From Prosapia bicincta (taxonomy: Eukaryota; Arthropoda; Insecta; Hemiptera; Cercopidae), in contig JBAIZL010000002.1 in the NCBI GenBank assembly GCA_036971475.1, positions 348,201,582-348,265,581 on the forward strand: a stretch of DNA of 64,000 nucleotides. Reading direction: 5' to 3'. A program made the position numbers and the translations under genes. The notes below the pieces were generated by a model that ran no database searches, was not told where the DNA came from, and saw nothing but the letters and a program-made list of their open reading frames with translations. Positions 11,136-22,179 of the stretch are shown here, piece by piece. Within the stretch, counting starts at the first letter, position 1; the number at the start of each line of letters is the position of its first letter.

Positions 11136-12499
11136 AGAAAGGCTTGAAAAGATGTAGATTACTGAAACGCCTGTCCGGTACTAAATGGGGCGCCACTCAG
11201 GACGTCCTAGAAACAGCTTACAAAACCTAAATCAGAACGGTTATGAAGTACGGAAATGAAGTGCTAGTCACAGTCAGCGCAAGTAATACTACCAAACTTG
11301 ACCGGGTCCAAAACACTGCCTTGAGAGTCATAACGGGTGGTGCGAAATCCTGTTCAACCGCGGCAATGGAAGCACAAGCTGGGATTGAACTCCTTGATGA
11401 CAGAAGAGTAAAGACAACACTCAAATCCTGGGAAAGAATCAAACGAGTTCATCCATTCTGGGACACTAACAAAACTCCGACGTCGAGATTAAAAACTCAA
11501 ACTACGCCTCTCAAGAAGGCTGAAGAACTCAATAAAGAACTGAACATCCCCGCAGGCACCTCAGAGACAATCTTCTCCATAACCCGCACGTTCACCCACC
11601 TTCCCCAGCAAAGTCTGTATCTTTCCAGACACACATCCCCAAAACACTCATCCCTTAAAGTGGAACTCAGATTGGCAGGTCATGAAACCATCAACATGCG
11701 TTACCCACCCTCCGACTGGCTGCACATTGACACTGACGGATCCTGTGATCCTGACACTGGCCGTACAGGAGCGGGCTACCATCCCCACTCTTTACAGGGT
11801 TCGCCGCAGTAGGTTTTCCCCTGAGCAACTATGACGGGGAATAGCGGCTGTATATGAAGCCACTCGAAAGCTAACTTCATTGAGAGATTACCGAAATGCT
11901 GTGTTCTTTGTTGACTCTCAATCTCCACCAACACTGCCACAAATTGCAAGCTAACTTTCAACTGTCGCGCTCTCTTAAGTGATCTCTCTGAAAGGGGTTG
12001 GGAACTTACTGTGCAGTGGATTCCAAGCCATGTTGGAATTCCAGGGAATGAAAAGGCGGACGAATTAGCGAAATAAGGCCTATCCCTCACTCAGCCAATG
12101 ATGCCTCTGTCCCTGGCCTTCTCCAAGACAAGCGGTGAGGGCAAGAACATCTGCCAGGCACAGGTACGACACAGAAGGGAAGAGCTGGAAATCTATCGTC
12201 AAAGACAACCCACTTAACCGAATTCTGTCACGTCCAGTTGTGGTGTGGACGCCTTTCGAACTCTGACAGGACACGATTACCTCCCTGCCTATCTGACCAG
12301 AATAAGAGTACTCTCCTCCGCAGACTGTCAGCTCTGCACAGCCCCTGAAGCAATTTTGAACGCCCCACATCTATTCGAATACCAAGGACTGCGGGACGTC
12401 CGTGATGAAGCATATGGCTCAGACTTAGAGCATCTTGCCTCCCTCTATTGGACTGTGCGGCACCGAATGACTGAAATGCCAAGAGTGGGCGTTGGATAA
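11136..12499 (+). pseudogene. RT C-terminal region plus RNase H fragment (I-like LINE)
   Basis: Starts near KRCRLLKRLSGTKWGATQDV (RT thumb side). One open frame then runs through SNTTKLDRVQNTALRVITGG to the RNase H start WLHIDTDGSCDPDTGRTGAG near 11720-11770. A stop follows at about 11810 and frames break up. RNase H-type VDSKPCWNS/GNEKADELAK-like sequence (about 12010-12075) and a C-terminal AFRTLTGHDYLPAYLTRI, then LSSADCQLC (about 12250-12350), are still readable. RNase H downstream of RT is typical of the I group of LINEs. Multiple stops and frameshifts make it non-functional. Confidence 0.8.
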
Positions 12500-12511
12500 A
12501 GTAAGTAAAGT

Positions 12512-12525
12512 ATATTCTGAGGAGG
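12512..12525. repeat. target-site duplication, right copy
   Basis: ATATTCTGAGGAGG, identical to 10134-10147, directly after the TAAG-type tail of the LINE. Confidence 0.85.
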
Positions 12526-12949
12526 TGATGGAATTGGCACTTGAACACTATGAGGAATTAGGATTATGGGGAAATTGGCTGATTTCAAATTAGGATATTT
12601 TACTGAATGTTTGTTTTTTGTATTTATGCCATGAATATTTGTCAAACAAAAGTGACAGTCCCTTACATGATCGTGAGGCTCGCGCCACACCATAGGAATA
12701 CCGAAGGGTAATGATTTCCGTTTACCTTTCACCCACTGATTAATATTTGCACTACAAGTATTGTACACATAATGCGGTACCCATACCTTGTCCTGGTCAC
12801 CAAGCTGAATACCAAAATGAGCCTGATAAGCATTCTTGTAAAATTTAGTAATATTTCTTCTTTGTTTTTTAAAGGTATAATTGCCACATGTATAACAGAA
12901 AGAACCCGCACTGTTAATACAACTACGGCGTCACATTGTAGGAAACACT

Positions 12950-13151
12950 AAACACTGTTCGCAAGAAAAGTGACAAGTGAAAATAAAGTTAAGACGAACT
13001 GAATGAAAACGAAAAATGTCCGCTCTTAATAAACACATAAGATGACTAAGTTCAACACAATGCGATGTCCTTTTACAACAAGTATAAAATGAAGACTAAT
13101 TCAAAGAGATGGCGAGGGTGATTGTGTTTGTGGGTGTGTGTGTGATTGAGC

Positions 13152-13198
<47 letters not shown>

Positions 13199-13529
13199 GC
13201 AACGGGCCCACCAACCTTAACGCTCACCCCCAACCGTTGACTAGCTCAACAGCGCAAGGCCGGCCACCACACGCCCGTTGCAGAGCAAGAATTTTGAAAC
13301 GAGCCGCTCGCAGCCAAAGCCACGAACGCTGTCCAGTGCTCGCCAAAATCTGCCAGAGAACCAGTCACTGGACTTATAAAAGAAAAAACCTAACTTGCTG
13401 AGGATTTTACCCTTAACGGGTGAGTCATCCCGGGGAAGGAGTTCATTTGAAAGACATCTAATCGGCGAAATGACCATATCGCTTGTAGGAGAGTGTAAGA
13501 AACTTGTTTAAAAGAATACTCAGTTGGTT
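12950..13529. other. spacer with (TG)n and a GC-richer block
   Basis: The stretch has a TG microsatellite, then a GC-richer block (13200-13400, for example GGCCGGCCACCACACGCCCG) containing ACTTATAAAAG near 13370, which could be a TATA box. I looked for a second copy of this block as a possible LTR and found none in the window. No gene supported. Confidence 0.4.
13130..13197. repeat. (TG)n microsatellite
   Basis: TG-rich tract, imperfect up to about 13160 and then nearly perfect. Confidence 0.95.
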
Positions 13530-16379
13530 TGCAAGTTAGTTAAAAAATATTTATTTTTTAATTTTAAAATTTATGAATTTAAATTTGCATAGCACAGTAT
13601 GCATCTTATTTGAACTTAAATTACCCTTTATGTTGTTTCTCACTAATGTTAAGAAACCATACTATTTGTTTATTCTATTTTAAATTAAAAATTTAATTAA
13701 GATTTTACAATTTTACTTTACTTACTATCGGAATGTAAAGAAGCGTAGAACTTTGCTCAATTTAACACTCAATCTTGTCTGTTAAAATATAACCCTTTCA
13801 CACCTGAAGTTTTTGTTATTATCTTCAAATTAAATATCTCTTTTCCCTTAAGTGACTATTTAAAACCTTTGACTGCTTGTCCTAATTTTATTTCAATATC
13901 CCCGGTTATGTAACCTTGAAAATTTAATTGTCAATGTTTGTTTATATTTACCTAAATTTGTAATTAAAAGTTATTTGTTACATTCTACAAATTTTCGTCT
14001 TAACCCTTTTGTTTCTAGCAAAGCTTTACTCTCCAATACACTCCGACAGTTCCCTAACCTTTACATTATGTTCAACTAGTTAAAATCTCTAAACAAACAA
14101 CTTATTTATGGCAACATTCTACATAGCCATGTAAGTGATAAAATTTTTCCTATATCTCTATCCCCTTTAATTTGCCTTTCAAAGTTAATTTCTACTTGCT
14201 TTTACAGGTAGAGTTTTAATCAATTTTACCAAAAAACCTAAAAATAATTTCATAAATTACATTATATTATATAAAAACCAATTATCAAGCACATACTGAA
14301 ACAAAAATTACATATAAAAACATATAGATATATCTCCCACAAGATCTCCAAAATATTTACTGAACAACAAATCATAATTAATAAAAATTGGTAAAACATC
14401 TGCTGAATAAAATCAAACACTTTCCCAATTGAAATTACAATATTTAATACATATTTTAATTAAAATGTTTACTGAAACATAGTTAAAAACCCTTCTGACA
14501 GATCCTCAATCATTTACAAAAGAAATCTACACATTTACTAACATTTATTTAACCCTTTAAATAGAAAATATTTAACCCTTTTGTTACAATTAAATTAACC
14601 CTTTCTGCAAGAAAGTCGTACATAATAAAATTTACTAAAATTTACTGAAACATAGTTAAGAACTTTTCAGACAGATCCTTAATCATTTACAAAAGAAATC
14701 TACACATTTACTAAAATTTATTCAACCCTTTTAATAGAAAATATTTAACCCTTTGGTTACAATTAAATTAACCCTTTCTGCAAGAAAGTCGTACATACTG
14801 AAATTTACTAATATTTACTGAAAATTTATCAACGCAATTTCTGAAGGAAATTGATATTTACTAAATTTTGATTAACTTTTGCTGAATGGTTACTAACCCA
14901 TTTGCATAAATTATGTAACTTATATTTTAACAAATTTGCAAAAATTTCATTTTTCTATTTAAGTTTCTTATATCACCAACATATTATTTTATATATATAT
15001 AAATCATTAAATAAACAAAATACACTTATAATTTGTAAAAGAAAAAACTTATTTTAATATATTAGCTAGCCCCACTCACAATTTTAAAATATTTAGGCAT
15101 TATTCATATTTTTCCAATGTACAAAATTCATCTATATATATAAAGCCTCCTTTTAAAACATCTCTTGTGTTACTTATTCCTTTTGTTGCACTCGTAAAAT
15201 ATTTAAATTCTACACGTATCAAAGTCATAACCCTTTATTTTTACTCAAACTTTAGTTTAATTTAATTTATTTAATCCATACATATATTTTTACCCCTTTC
15301 TAAATAAAATCAACAGTTTAATTTAAATAGCTTGAATTATTGGTATAACCCTTGTTTATTTAAACAAGAACAGTTTATGTTAATTGGTTTCACTTTTAAA
15401 AATTACATAATAACTCCTTCTGAATAAAACAACAATTCAGTTTAATTTAATTATATGAAATAACGCTCCTCTTTTTAGGAGTTCTTGAAAATAATGCATG
15501 ACCTTCGAATCTGCTGTGGTAAACAACTACCTTTGTCAGCCATCTTGCATGCTTACCTTTAGCATATCATATTTAATTTATTACAACATATCTCTTATTT
15601 AATGTCCTTACACCCTCCTAAGATTTTGACCCTTTAAATAATTTAACCCCTTTATTTGAGTTGTTTACTATGAAACCTTAACCCTTTACAACATCTCTAA
15701 CCTAAAATTTGTATTTCCTTTACTTTCATGAAATGCAACATATTTTCTGCTTTTATGGCAACGCCATCTTGTAACCCCCCTCTTTAATCAAAGCCACCAG
15801 TATTTATTTCCGAATTTCCAAGTTTACTGTTTATGGTTTTAAAATTTATTTAAATTGTATTATATTTTCCCATTAAAAATAATTTTTTAAATTATAATTT
15901 CTAATTTGCAAAGGGAACTCAAAGCAGATCTGACCTGAAATTTTTCCACAAAGCACAGCTTGCACATTTCTCCCTTTTTCTTCAATCCTCGCTTTGTTCT
16001 CCAGCGGGGTGGGGAGGTCCGGCTTGGCTGTTCAATCTAACCGATGCTGGAATACTTGGATGGTTTCCCACGAGTTGCCGCCATCTTTGGAAGTCACCTT
16101 TCCTTTGTGTTTTGGTCTACCTTATCTCCAGATCTGCTTGGCCCCTCCTTTGTCTCCCTCAATGGTCCTATCTTCTTTCTTTGATGCATTTAGCACATTT
16201 TAAATTTGAGACTCTTTACGAATAAAATTTTTAGCTTTAAACCCTTTTCTGACACTGTTCCTAACTGGGCATTTTATAACACATAAAAAAAAAAATTTAA
16301 CTCGTTTACAAAGTTATTTTGAATTTTGTTTAATTAAGTTTGAATTTTATTATTATTTTTAAAACTCTTTGCTAGGTTA
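13530..16379. other. very AT-rich DNA peppered with AACCCTT
   Basis: No gene seen. The word AACCCTT or ACCCTTT occurs dozens of times at irregular spacing, including within a 172-bp tandem duplication. Around 15960-16200 the minus strand is GC-richer and shows short open stretches (for example CAKCIKERR, and PSRTSPPRWRTKRGLKKKGE), interrupted by stops. These may be the downstream remains of the decayed frame at 16380-16980. Confidence 0.4.
14469..14804. repeat. two-copy tandem duplication, ~172-bp unit
   Basis: TTTACTGAAACATAGTTAA begins copies at about 14469 and 14641. Both then contain GACAGATCCT, ATCATTTACAAAAGAAATCT, TTAACCCTTT and CTGCAAGAAAGTCGTACATA. Copies are about 90% alike by eye. 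Confidence 0.85.
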
Positions 16380-16980
16380 ACACTGTTCACTTCGCCTTAC
16401 CCTTTTGTAGTAAGGTTGACTTGTAATTAATTTTGAAACACACAAACTTCTGAAGACGCTCGCACATATCGATCGAATTGTTAGGGCTACCTCTTTCGGC
16501 TCGATCCTCGCCGAAAGGGCCCCCTTTTTAGAAACACAACGTCACGACATACCATCGAAACGAACTTTCCTTAGCCGTTCATAGTTTTTAAGCGGTTTAC
16601 GGTAAAACACTACTGACCATTGTCTTTTACCGGAGCCACCCTCGACAATACGTCCGTTCACTTCAATAGTCTCGGTTTAGCTGCCGCGTCATGACGCTAA
16701 AGTTTTCTCCCACGGCGAGCATCCCTTCTCCAGTCTTCGTTCCCACAATGCTTCTCAAGCAATAAGGATCTTTATCGATTTCGTCATAATCGGCGCGCGC
16801 ATCTCCTTTGTAATCTTCCAAACTGCTCGCCAAAATCAATACTTCAGATCGAAATCTAGCCTCTTTTTCGTTCTAGACGTATAACTCTTTATGGGTGCCT
16901 TTAATGCAGTTTTCTTTTTCTTGGCTTTTGATTTTTTTCATCTCGCTGTATCTTTGGAAATGTTGATGGTAGTTCTAGGT
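16380..16980 (-). pseudogene. decayed reading frame of unknown family
   Basis: Not previously obvious because it is broken. On the minus strand from about 16945 I read MKKIKSQEKENCIKGTHKEL-YV, a TAG, then in the same frame NEKEARFRSEVLILASSL, EDYKGDARADYDEIDKDPYC, LRSIVGTKTGEGMLAVGENF, SVMTRQ. After one frameshift comes TETIEVNGRIVEGGSGKRQ, WSVVFYRKPLKNYERLRKVR, FDGMS. After another comes GGPFGEDRAERGSPNNSIDM, CERLQKFVCF. Codon-like composition and a higher GC content than the flanks suggest former coding sequence. I do not recognise the family. The upstream region (16990-17220, minus strand) could be its leader. It could be a decayed transposon gene or a dead host gene. Confidence 0.4.
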
Positions 16981-18799
16981 CAATTTTGACAATTTTCCCT
17001 TTGCAAATGACTTTACTTTAAAGTTTCTAATCCCTCTTACGGTGGCTTGGTTTGTTTTATATACAAAAATTTTAACTCTTCGTGTTTTAAATTTTTTCTC
17101 TTTGCGGTATGTATTCCCACAGAATACAGCCCGCCGCAGTGTGTGTGCTGTTAGCTACTCACTTCGTTAGACCTCAATTCCAATTGGTGCACCCCTACTC
17201 TCGACTCCTCGCGTTTAGGAAATTCATAATTTTAAACTTTTAAAAATAAAGTCTGGCTGTGTATTCATTTACACTTGTTACATTTATTTTCTTTTCCCAA
17301 CTTGTTGCTTAACTTTTCGCAATTTTTGAGGGCCTGGATAAAAGTATATAAAGAGGAACTCAAGATTTGGCCAAACAGTACTATTTAGGTTTCGAAAATG
17401 GAGTCATTCCGAAACGCGTCAACATAGGAAAATATTGTAATGTTAGGAAAGGCAGAAAAATGTACCCGTATATATATTATTTACTATTGGAAAGTATGAT
17501 TGACAATCTATTATTAAAGGGAGACAGAATAAGAGCCGGGTGGAGTTAGGAGTGCCTCGTATTTAGTTGCAGGTGAGGAGTAGATAGTTTAAAGTGAAAC
17601 CTAGCCCTGGTTTTATGTCTCTAGGGTGGAGAGGAAGAGGGGTGTGTTACTACTGGACGTCCTGCACCGGGTGCATCGTTCTAGATACTCTGTCGGATAT
17701 GTATGCTCAGCATAATTTTCAACTGCATCTGTGTCATGGAGGTGACCTGTAACATTATGTAGACGTGATGCCAAGGAAAACGGAATGTAGTGTGCGCATG
17801 TGTGATAACAATTAGTTTGAAAATATCAACAAATTTACAAATATACCTCAGTACATTTTTAAGAATCACAGAATCTAGTCAGATCCTCTTGTGTTGATTA
17901 TGTTGCCAAACCAACTCCTCTGACTCGATGACTTGTGCCAACTCGAAACTGTAAAAACGCAGTTTTATAACATTACATATAATAATCTTTACAACACAAC
18001 AAAAGCATTGAACTGTATTTTTTACTATTATTATACAAAATTTAGCTTCAAGCAGTTTAGTTCGGATCAAATGGAAAAAAGAAAATGTTTACATCGTGGC
18101 CTTGCTGAGATCATTTATTTGTAAGATATCGGAAAGTAAGAGAAAAAAGAAGTCGAATACAGTATAACATAACTTTCAAAAGTCTTCAGTATTTCCATTA
18201 CTTATTTGGTTGCATATTATAAAGCCCTATAGAAAGACTTCCCTATTACAGACCGTAACACATCCGTAACTCGGGCTAGTGATGTAATTGTACATCTTGA
18301 ATACGCAAACTAACATATTTATAAATATGTAGTTCAATTTTATCAAGCCTTAGTAAATAAACCTAATTAAGTTTTAATTAAGTAATCAAGAAATAGCCTT
18401 CATTTAAACTAATGTTATTATATATTACAAAAATAAATTATTGTTTTAAATGTAACGATGTAAACAATTTAAAAAAACATACATGGCTCTGAATATATAG
18501 GCATACATGAGATAAATAAAGGTTTTAATAATAGTTTTTCAATTAGCCTTGACGCTAATGGAAATGTTGAAATAGGTTTATAATGGATTTATTGGAAAAA
18601 CCATAATGCCAATAATTCAAACATGCTTCGCTGTCTGTATGCTGCATTAGTGGTCATGTGAACTCTATTACATGGCTAGGAAGTAATAATTCTACATGGA
18701 AATTGAAATCAACTACCATTTAAACACTCTTTACCTACGGGAATCAAGGGTTATACCAGCAAATTTCTGATACTTTACACAAACAAAAAGAAGGTGGTT
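16981..18799. other. non-coding spacer
   Basis: From 16981 to 17230 lies a moderately GC-rich stretch that may be the 5' side of the decayed frame. Beyond it is AT-rich DNA with only short, unrecognised open frames (17367-17549, 17681-18124). Confidence 0.5.
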
Positions 18800-19072
18800 T
18801 ACAAGATTAGGTTTTCTACAAGAAAAATTATTCTACATAAAAAGGAATTTACAAAAACATGTAATATACAACAAAACGTAATCTACAAGAAAAAGTAATC
18901 TAAAATAAAAAGCAATCTACAAGTAAGTGTTGTCTACAAAGATAAGTTTAATTACAAGAAAAAGTAATCCAAAAGAAACTGTTATCTACAACAAAAGGTT
19001 ATCTACAAGAAAAAGTAAACCACAAGAAAGTGTTGTCTACAAGATTAGGTTATCTACAGGAAAAAGTAATTT
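18800..19072. repeat. minisatellite (ATCTACAAGAAAAAGTA..)
   Basis: About 15 diverged units of roughly 17-20 bp built on ATCTACAAGAAAAAGTA, with recurrent variants ending GAAAGTGTTGT and AGATTAGGTT. This suggests a higher-order arrangement of unit variants. Not CRISPR-like: units are contiguous without spacers. Confidence 0.85.
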
Positions 19073-19299
19073 AATATGAATACAGTTTTTACAAATATTA
19101 TTTAATTAATTAAATATAATTATTTAATTCTAATAAATCATTTCGCGTTCTGTTTTATTACTTAGTATAATGATTCCGTCATACGTCTATACATATTTAT
19201 ATTAGTTGTAATTACTTAACTAAAAGTGACTAATTTAGCGTTATCTTTGTTGACCTAAGTTACTTACTTACTAGCCAACACCCACTCTTGGCTGTTGGG

Positions 19300-20075
19300 C
19301 CATTTGGTGGCGCGCTGATCAGTAGAGGCGAGAAATCTCTTCTTCCTTCGTGTCGTTCAGGAGTCTATGGTCCAGAGCTGTACATGACTGGAGGTGCTCA
19401 GCTGTCATGTCCTCCCTGCTGTCACAAAGGATGCACCTGGGAGACGAGAAGTCGTGCATTTTGTATAGGTGTGCAGCTAGGTAGACGTGTCCAGTTGTGA
19501 GTCTAAAAAGTGCAACCCCGTCCCGTCGGGGTAACATGTTGTTAATTGGCCCGTTTTCGACAAGAGTAGCCCAACGTTTATTAAGAGATGCTTTCCTTAA
19601 GTAGGCTTGAGTGCTCTTCTTTATTGCCGCATTTATTTGTATTTTTATGGAGGGGAGCGAAGTTGCTACGCTCGGCTGTGGGAGCGTTGTTCCTTTTTTT
19701 GCCAATGAGTCGGCTAATTCATTACCTCTTATATCCACGTGGCTGGGGATCCATTGTAATTCAATTTTCCATCTCCTATTCATTAGTTTTGACAAATTTT
19801 GACGACAGGCTAGAGTGGATCTGCAACCGGTTTTCTTGTTATTTGTTACGGCCATTATTGCAGCCATTGAGGCTACAAGAAAGACTGCATGTGCCGGTGT
19901 CTTTATTTTCTTCATTTCGTTTGATGCGGCTAGTATGGCGGTTATTTCACCGTCAAAGTTACTTTGGTTGTTACCAACTGCTAGCGATCCTACGAAAAGA
20001 TTACAGTAATAACCAGCTCCAGTCTGTTCTTTGTCTGGGAGGCACGATCCATCGGTATATACATGTAGCCACTGT
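19300..20075 (-). pseudogene. RNase H and cysteine tail of I-like LINE
   Basis: Starts near 20075 with WLHVYTDGSCLPDKEQTGAG (first catalytic Asp in TDGS), followed by NFDGEITAILAASNE (catalytic Glu). An open frame of 198 aa (19319-19915) follows with HAVFLVASMAAI, ELQWIPSHVDIRGNELADSL and a C-terminal CILCDSREDMTAEHLQSC. In the family the segment VFLVAS normally carries Asp in place of Ala, so the third catalytic residue seems lost. The last Asp (ELADSL) remains. The tail CxxC..H..C is the zinc-binding-like end usual in this LINE group. Confidence 0.8.
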
Positions 20076-20386
20076 GTCTCTGGATAGACTGTATTGATGG
20101 TTCTGAGGGCTGCAGCCTTTAGTTCTAGTAGATTACAATCTTTCTTTGGGATATTGTGGTCAAGAAGATTTAGGATTCAATTGGGCAGTGAATTGAACAC
20201 TTCATGTGTCCCGATATCTGTTGTATGAGTGGCAATGTTGATGTTGTATTTCTTAATCAACTCTTTATATGTAGTTATCGGAGTTTTTTGTGTTTTAGCT
20301 TCGTTGTGGCTTCTTTAAAGTTTGCCCATCGATTGCTGTACGTCCTTTTGTTTCTCTCCCAAAACCCGAGGCTGAGTTTGTCTCTT

Positions 20387-21995
20387 CTAAACTGCATTAG
20401 CTCTGTTTCCAACAGGCAACTCCATTGCTGCTATCGGGGTCGATTTTGGTGCACCAGTGATGACTCGGAGAACTGCATTTTGGCTTCTATCCAAGATTTG
20501 GGATGTGGTGTTTGACGCTGTGATTGTTTCTTCAGCTCCGTACTCGAGTATGGGGCGTATATATGTTTTGTACGCTGTGTTCAGTACATCCTGATTTGCT
20601 CCCCATGTTGTGGCAGTTAGGCGTTTTAGCAGTCTTGCTCTTTTAATGGCTCTGTTGGCGCTTTCTTTGATATGTGGTTTCCAGGTCATTTTGGAATTTA
20701 TTGAAAATCCCAGGTATTTGCAGATATTGCTCTCCATGAGTTCGCTAATCCCGTATCGCAGAGAGATTTCAAGTTGCCTTGTTGAGAGTGTAAAAAGTTG
20801 ATAAATTGATTTATTCGCATTCACACACATCGCGTTAGTCTCCGTTCAAAGCAGCAGGTTAGACAGTGCCTTGTTTATGCTTCTTCTAGTGATTTGATGT
20901 TGCTACCACTAGTCCAGAGAATTAGATCATCTGCATAGAGTAGGCCTTGTACTTCAGGCACTGCTCGAACTGCCGTCAGTACGTCATTGATCATCAAATT
21001 AAAGAGTATGCAACTGATTACGGCTCCTTGTTCCAATTCTTGTCTTTGTAAATGATATTTGGACAGTCCTCCTGTATATCTTACTCTAATAAGTTGTTGC
21101 GACAGAAAGGATTTGATCCACTTCTATAAATTGTCCCTAACTCCACTTTGGGCTAGCTTGTGTATGAGCATTTCTCTCCAAACGGTGTCGTAGGCATTTT
21201 TTAGGTCTATTAGTACAGACAGGGTGGACATATTTCTTTGGAAGCCGTCTTTGACACACTGTGAGAAGTATACTTCTTGATCCATTGTACTTCGTCTCGG
21301 TCTGAATCCTGCTTGGTCATCGTCGATGGTGTTGTGTAAATCGAAGAATTGGCTCAGTCGGCGGGCAACCATTCTTTCCATTACTTTACTGCATTCACTC
21401 GTTAGAGCAACTGGTCTGTAGCTTCCTGCTTCGCTGATAGGATTGCCCTTCTTATGAATTGGCAATATTTCACCTTTTCGCCATTGATGAGGTACATGGC
21501 TAGCCCAGGATAGGTTCACTATCTCCAAGAGGAGCAATGTTGCCCTTTGGCCCAAGTTAAAAAGGAATTCCGAGAAAATGCGATCCACAGCTGGAGATTT
21601 CCCTATTTTTGTTGCCTGGAGTGCTTGTTCCAACTCGGCCAACGTGAAATCATCTGAGCATATTCTGCTGTCTTCTCTAGTTGGGCATGAGCTTTTGGGC
21701 TGCTTTAACAGCTTTTTGTATGCACTTTTAGGCTAGTTTACACGACTAATGTTCGCATAGTGATTACACAGTAGGTTAGCGATATCTCGTGGTTCTGTAT
21801 AGCATCTTGTTCCTTCCATGAACGGTTCTTGCTCTGCAAGCGGTGAGTCACTATTGAGTCGCGATATAAATTTGTGTGCTTTTGCCCCATCCCTCCGAAA
21901 GTCAAGGGTGCCTAGGAATTTTCGGAAGGATTCTCTTTTAGACTGTTTTTTTTATATTTCTTTTTGAAGTTGTGCTTGTGCCCTGCGCAGGGTTA
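20387..21995 (-). pseudogene. reverse transcriptase of I-like LINE
   Basis: Minus-strand pieces: 21124-21642 has LEQALQATKIGKSPAVDRIF, KGEILPIHKKGNPISEAGSY then RPVAL, DDQAGFRPRRSTMDQ and LIDLKNAYDTVWREML (motif A). Then GLLYADDLILWTSGSN at about 20905-20945 (motif C, both Asp present). Then 20387-20830 with KYLGFSINSKMTWKPHIKES, RARLLKRLTATTWGANQDVL and QNAVLRVITGAPKSTP. Frameshifts and stops, for example around 21120 and 20845, separate them. It is the best in-window template for ordering the inverted pieces of the copy at 10148-12511. Confidence 0.85.
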
Positions 21996-22026
21996 CAGTT
22001 ATGTAACCGGTTACAGTTGTGTAACC
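21991..22026. repeat. two tandem 18-bp near-palindromes
   Basis: GGTTACAGTTATGTAACC is followed directly by GGTTACAGTTGTGTAACC. Each has GGTTAC/GTAACC arms. They sit exactly between the truncated 5' edge of the LINE and the left end of the Harbinger element. Confidence 0.9.
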
Positions 22027-22179
22027 TTACTTTCATTTTAAGGGTAGTACGCACTGAGACTCTTCGTTTGGACTCTTTGTCGCAGACGCTCGGATTCATG
22101 TTGCAGACTCTTTGCCCCGCAACATTGTCGCCCTGGAAATCGTGTACGCATCTAGTTTGAATCTGAGCAATGTCGAACG

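Larger units (their letters stand above)
10148..12511 (+). mobile_element. I-like non-LTR retrotransposon with inverted 5' half (twin-primed insertion)
   Basis: The left part (10148 to about 11135) encodes reverse transcriptase only on the minus strand. The right part (about 11136 to 12511) encodes the RT C-terminal region, RNase H and a cysteine-bearing tail on the plus strand, ending in GATAAAGTAAGTAAAG, a TAAG-type tail like that of the second copy at 19262. The left part reads, from the junction outward, from early RT to the catalytic DD. The right part resumes a little beyond that, as judged from the order in the second copy. A perfect 14-bp duplication flanks the whole unit. This arrangement (inverted 5' segment, small loss at the junction, flanking TSD) is the established outcome of twin priming during LINE integration. 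The element is 5'-truncated, with no endonuclease region. Confidence 0.85.
8870..12936 (-). pseudogene. decayed gene of a repetitive arthropod orphan family, split by a LINE
   Basis: Read on the minus strand, two pieces join logically. The N-terminal part (12936 to 12526) has an in-frame stop right after its ATG, then SCINSAGSFCYTCGNYTFKK, LGDQDKVWVP, GKRKSLPFGIPMVWREP and DCHFCLTNIHG. The C-terminal part (10147 to about 8870) has INDLVRDLNLPKITAELLGS, SIVNIPGQWNFKV, YPCFLCECDS, PPLHIKLGLMKQFV, GVFDGPQIRELM, FLGNNKSENY, ALGCKMSVNVHFLYSH, DYFPENLGAVS and MMADYCWCLEKYP. I recognise these motifs from a family of about 500-600 aa found in many copies in arthropod and some other animal genomes. 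I know no assigned function, and multicopy behaviour suggests a transposon-borne gene. CxxC pairs hint at zinc binding. The C-terminal part has frameshifts (for example near 9421-9442, 9650 and 9208) and stops. An I-like LINE (10148-12511) interrupts it after PSPPQN. Confidence 0.75.
19262..21995 (-). mobile_element. I-like non-LTR retrotransposon, 5'-truncated
   Basis: The minus strand carries, in order, an RT N-side region (from about 21995), RT fingers and palm, YADD, thumb, RNase H and a cysteine tail. It ends AGAGTGGGTGTTGGCTAG then TAAGTAAGTAA at about 19262-19285, the same tail type as the LINE at 10148-12511 (same family). No endonuclease is present, so it is 5'-truncated. The 5' edge abuts two 18-bp palindromes (21991-22026). 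No target duplication could be found. Many stops and frameshifts. Confidence 0.85.

Noticed and set aside
13800..15700. Frequent AACCCTT words as telomere-like repeats
   Set aside because: Spacing is irregular, not tandem, and the word is not the usual insect TTAGG unit.
13200..17300. LTR retrotransposon bounded by the GC-richer blocks at 13.2-13.5 and 16.4-17.2 kb
   Set aside because: I found no direct or inverted similarity between the two blocks and no recognisable gag/pol between them.
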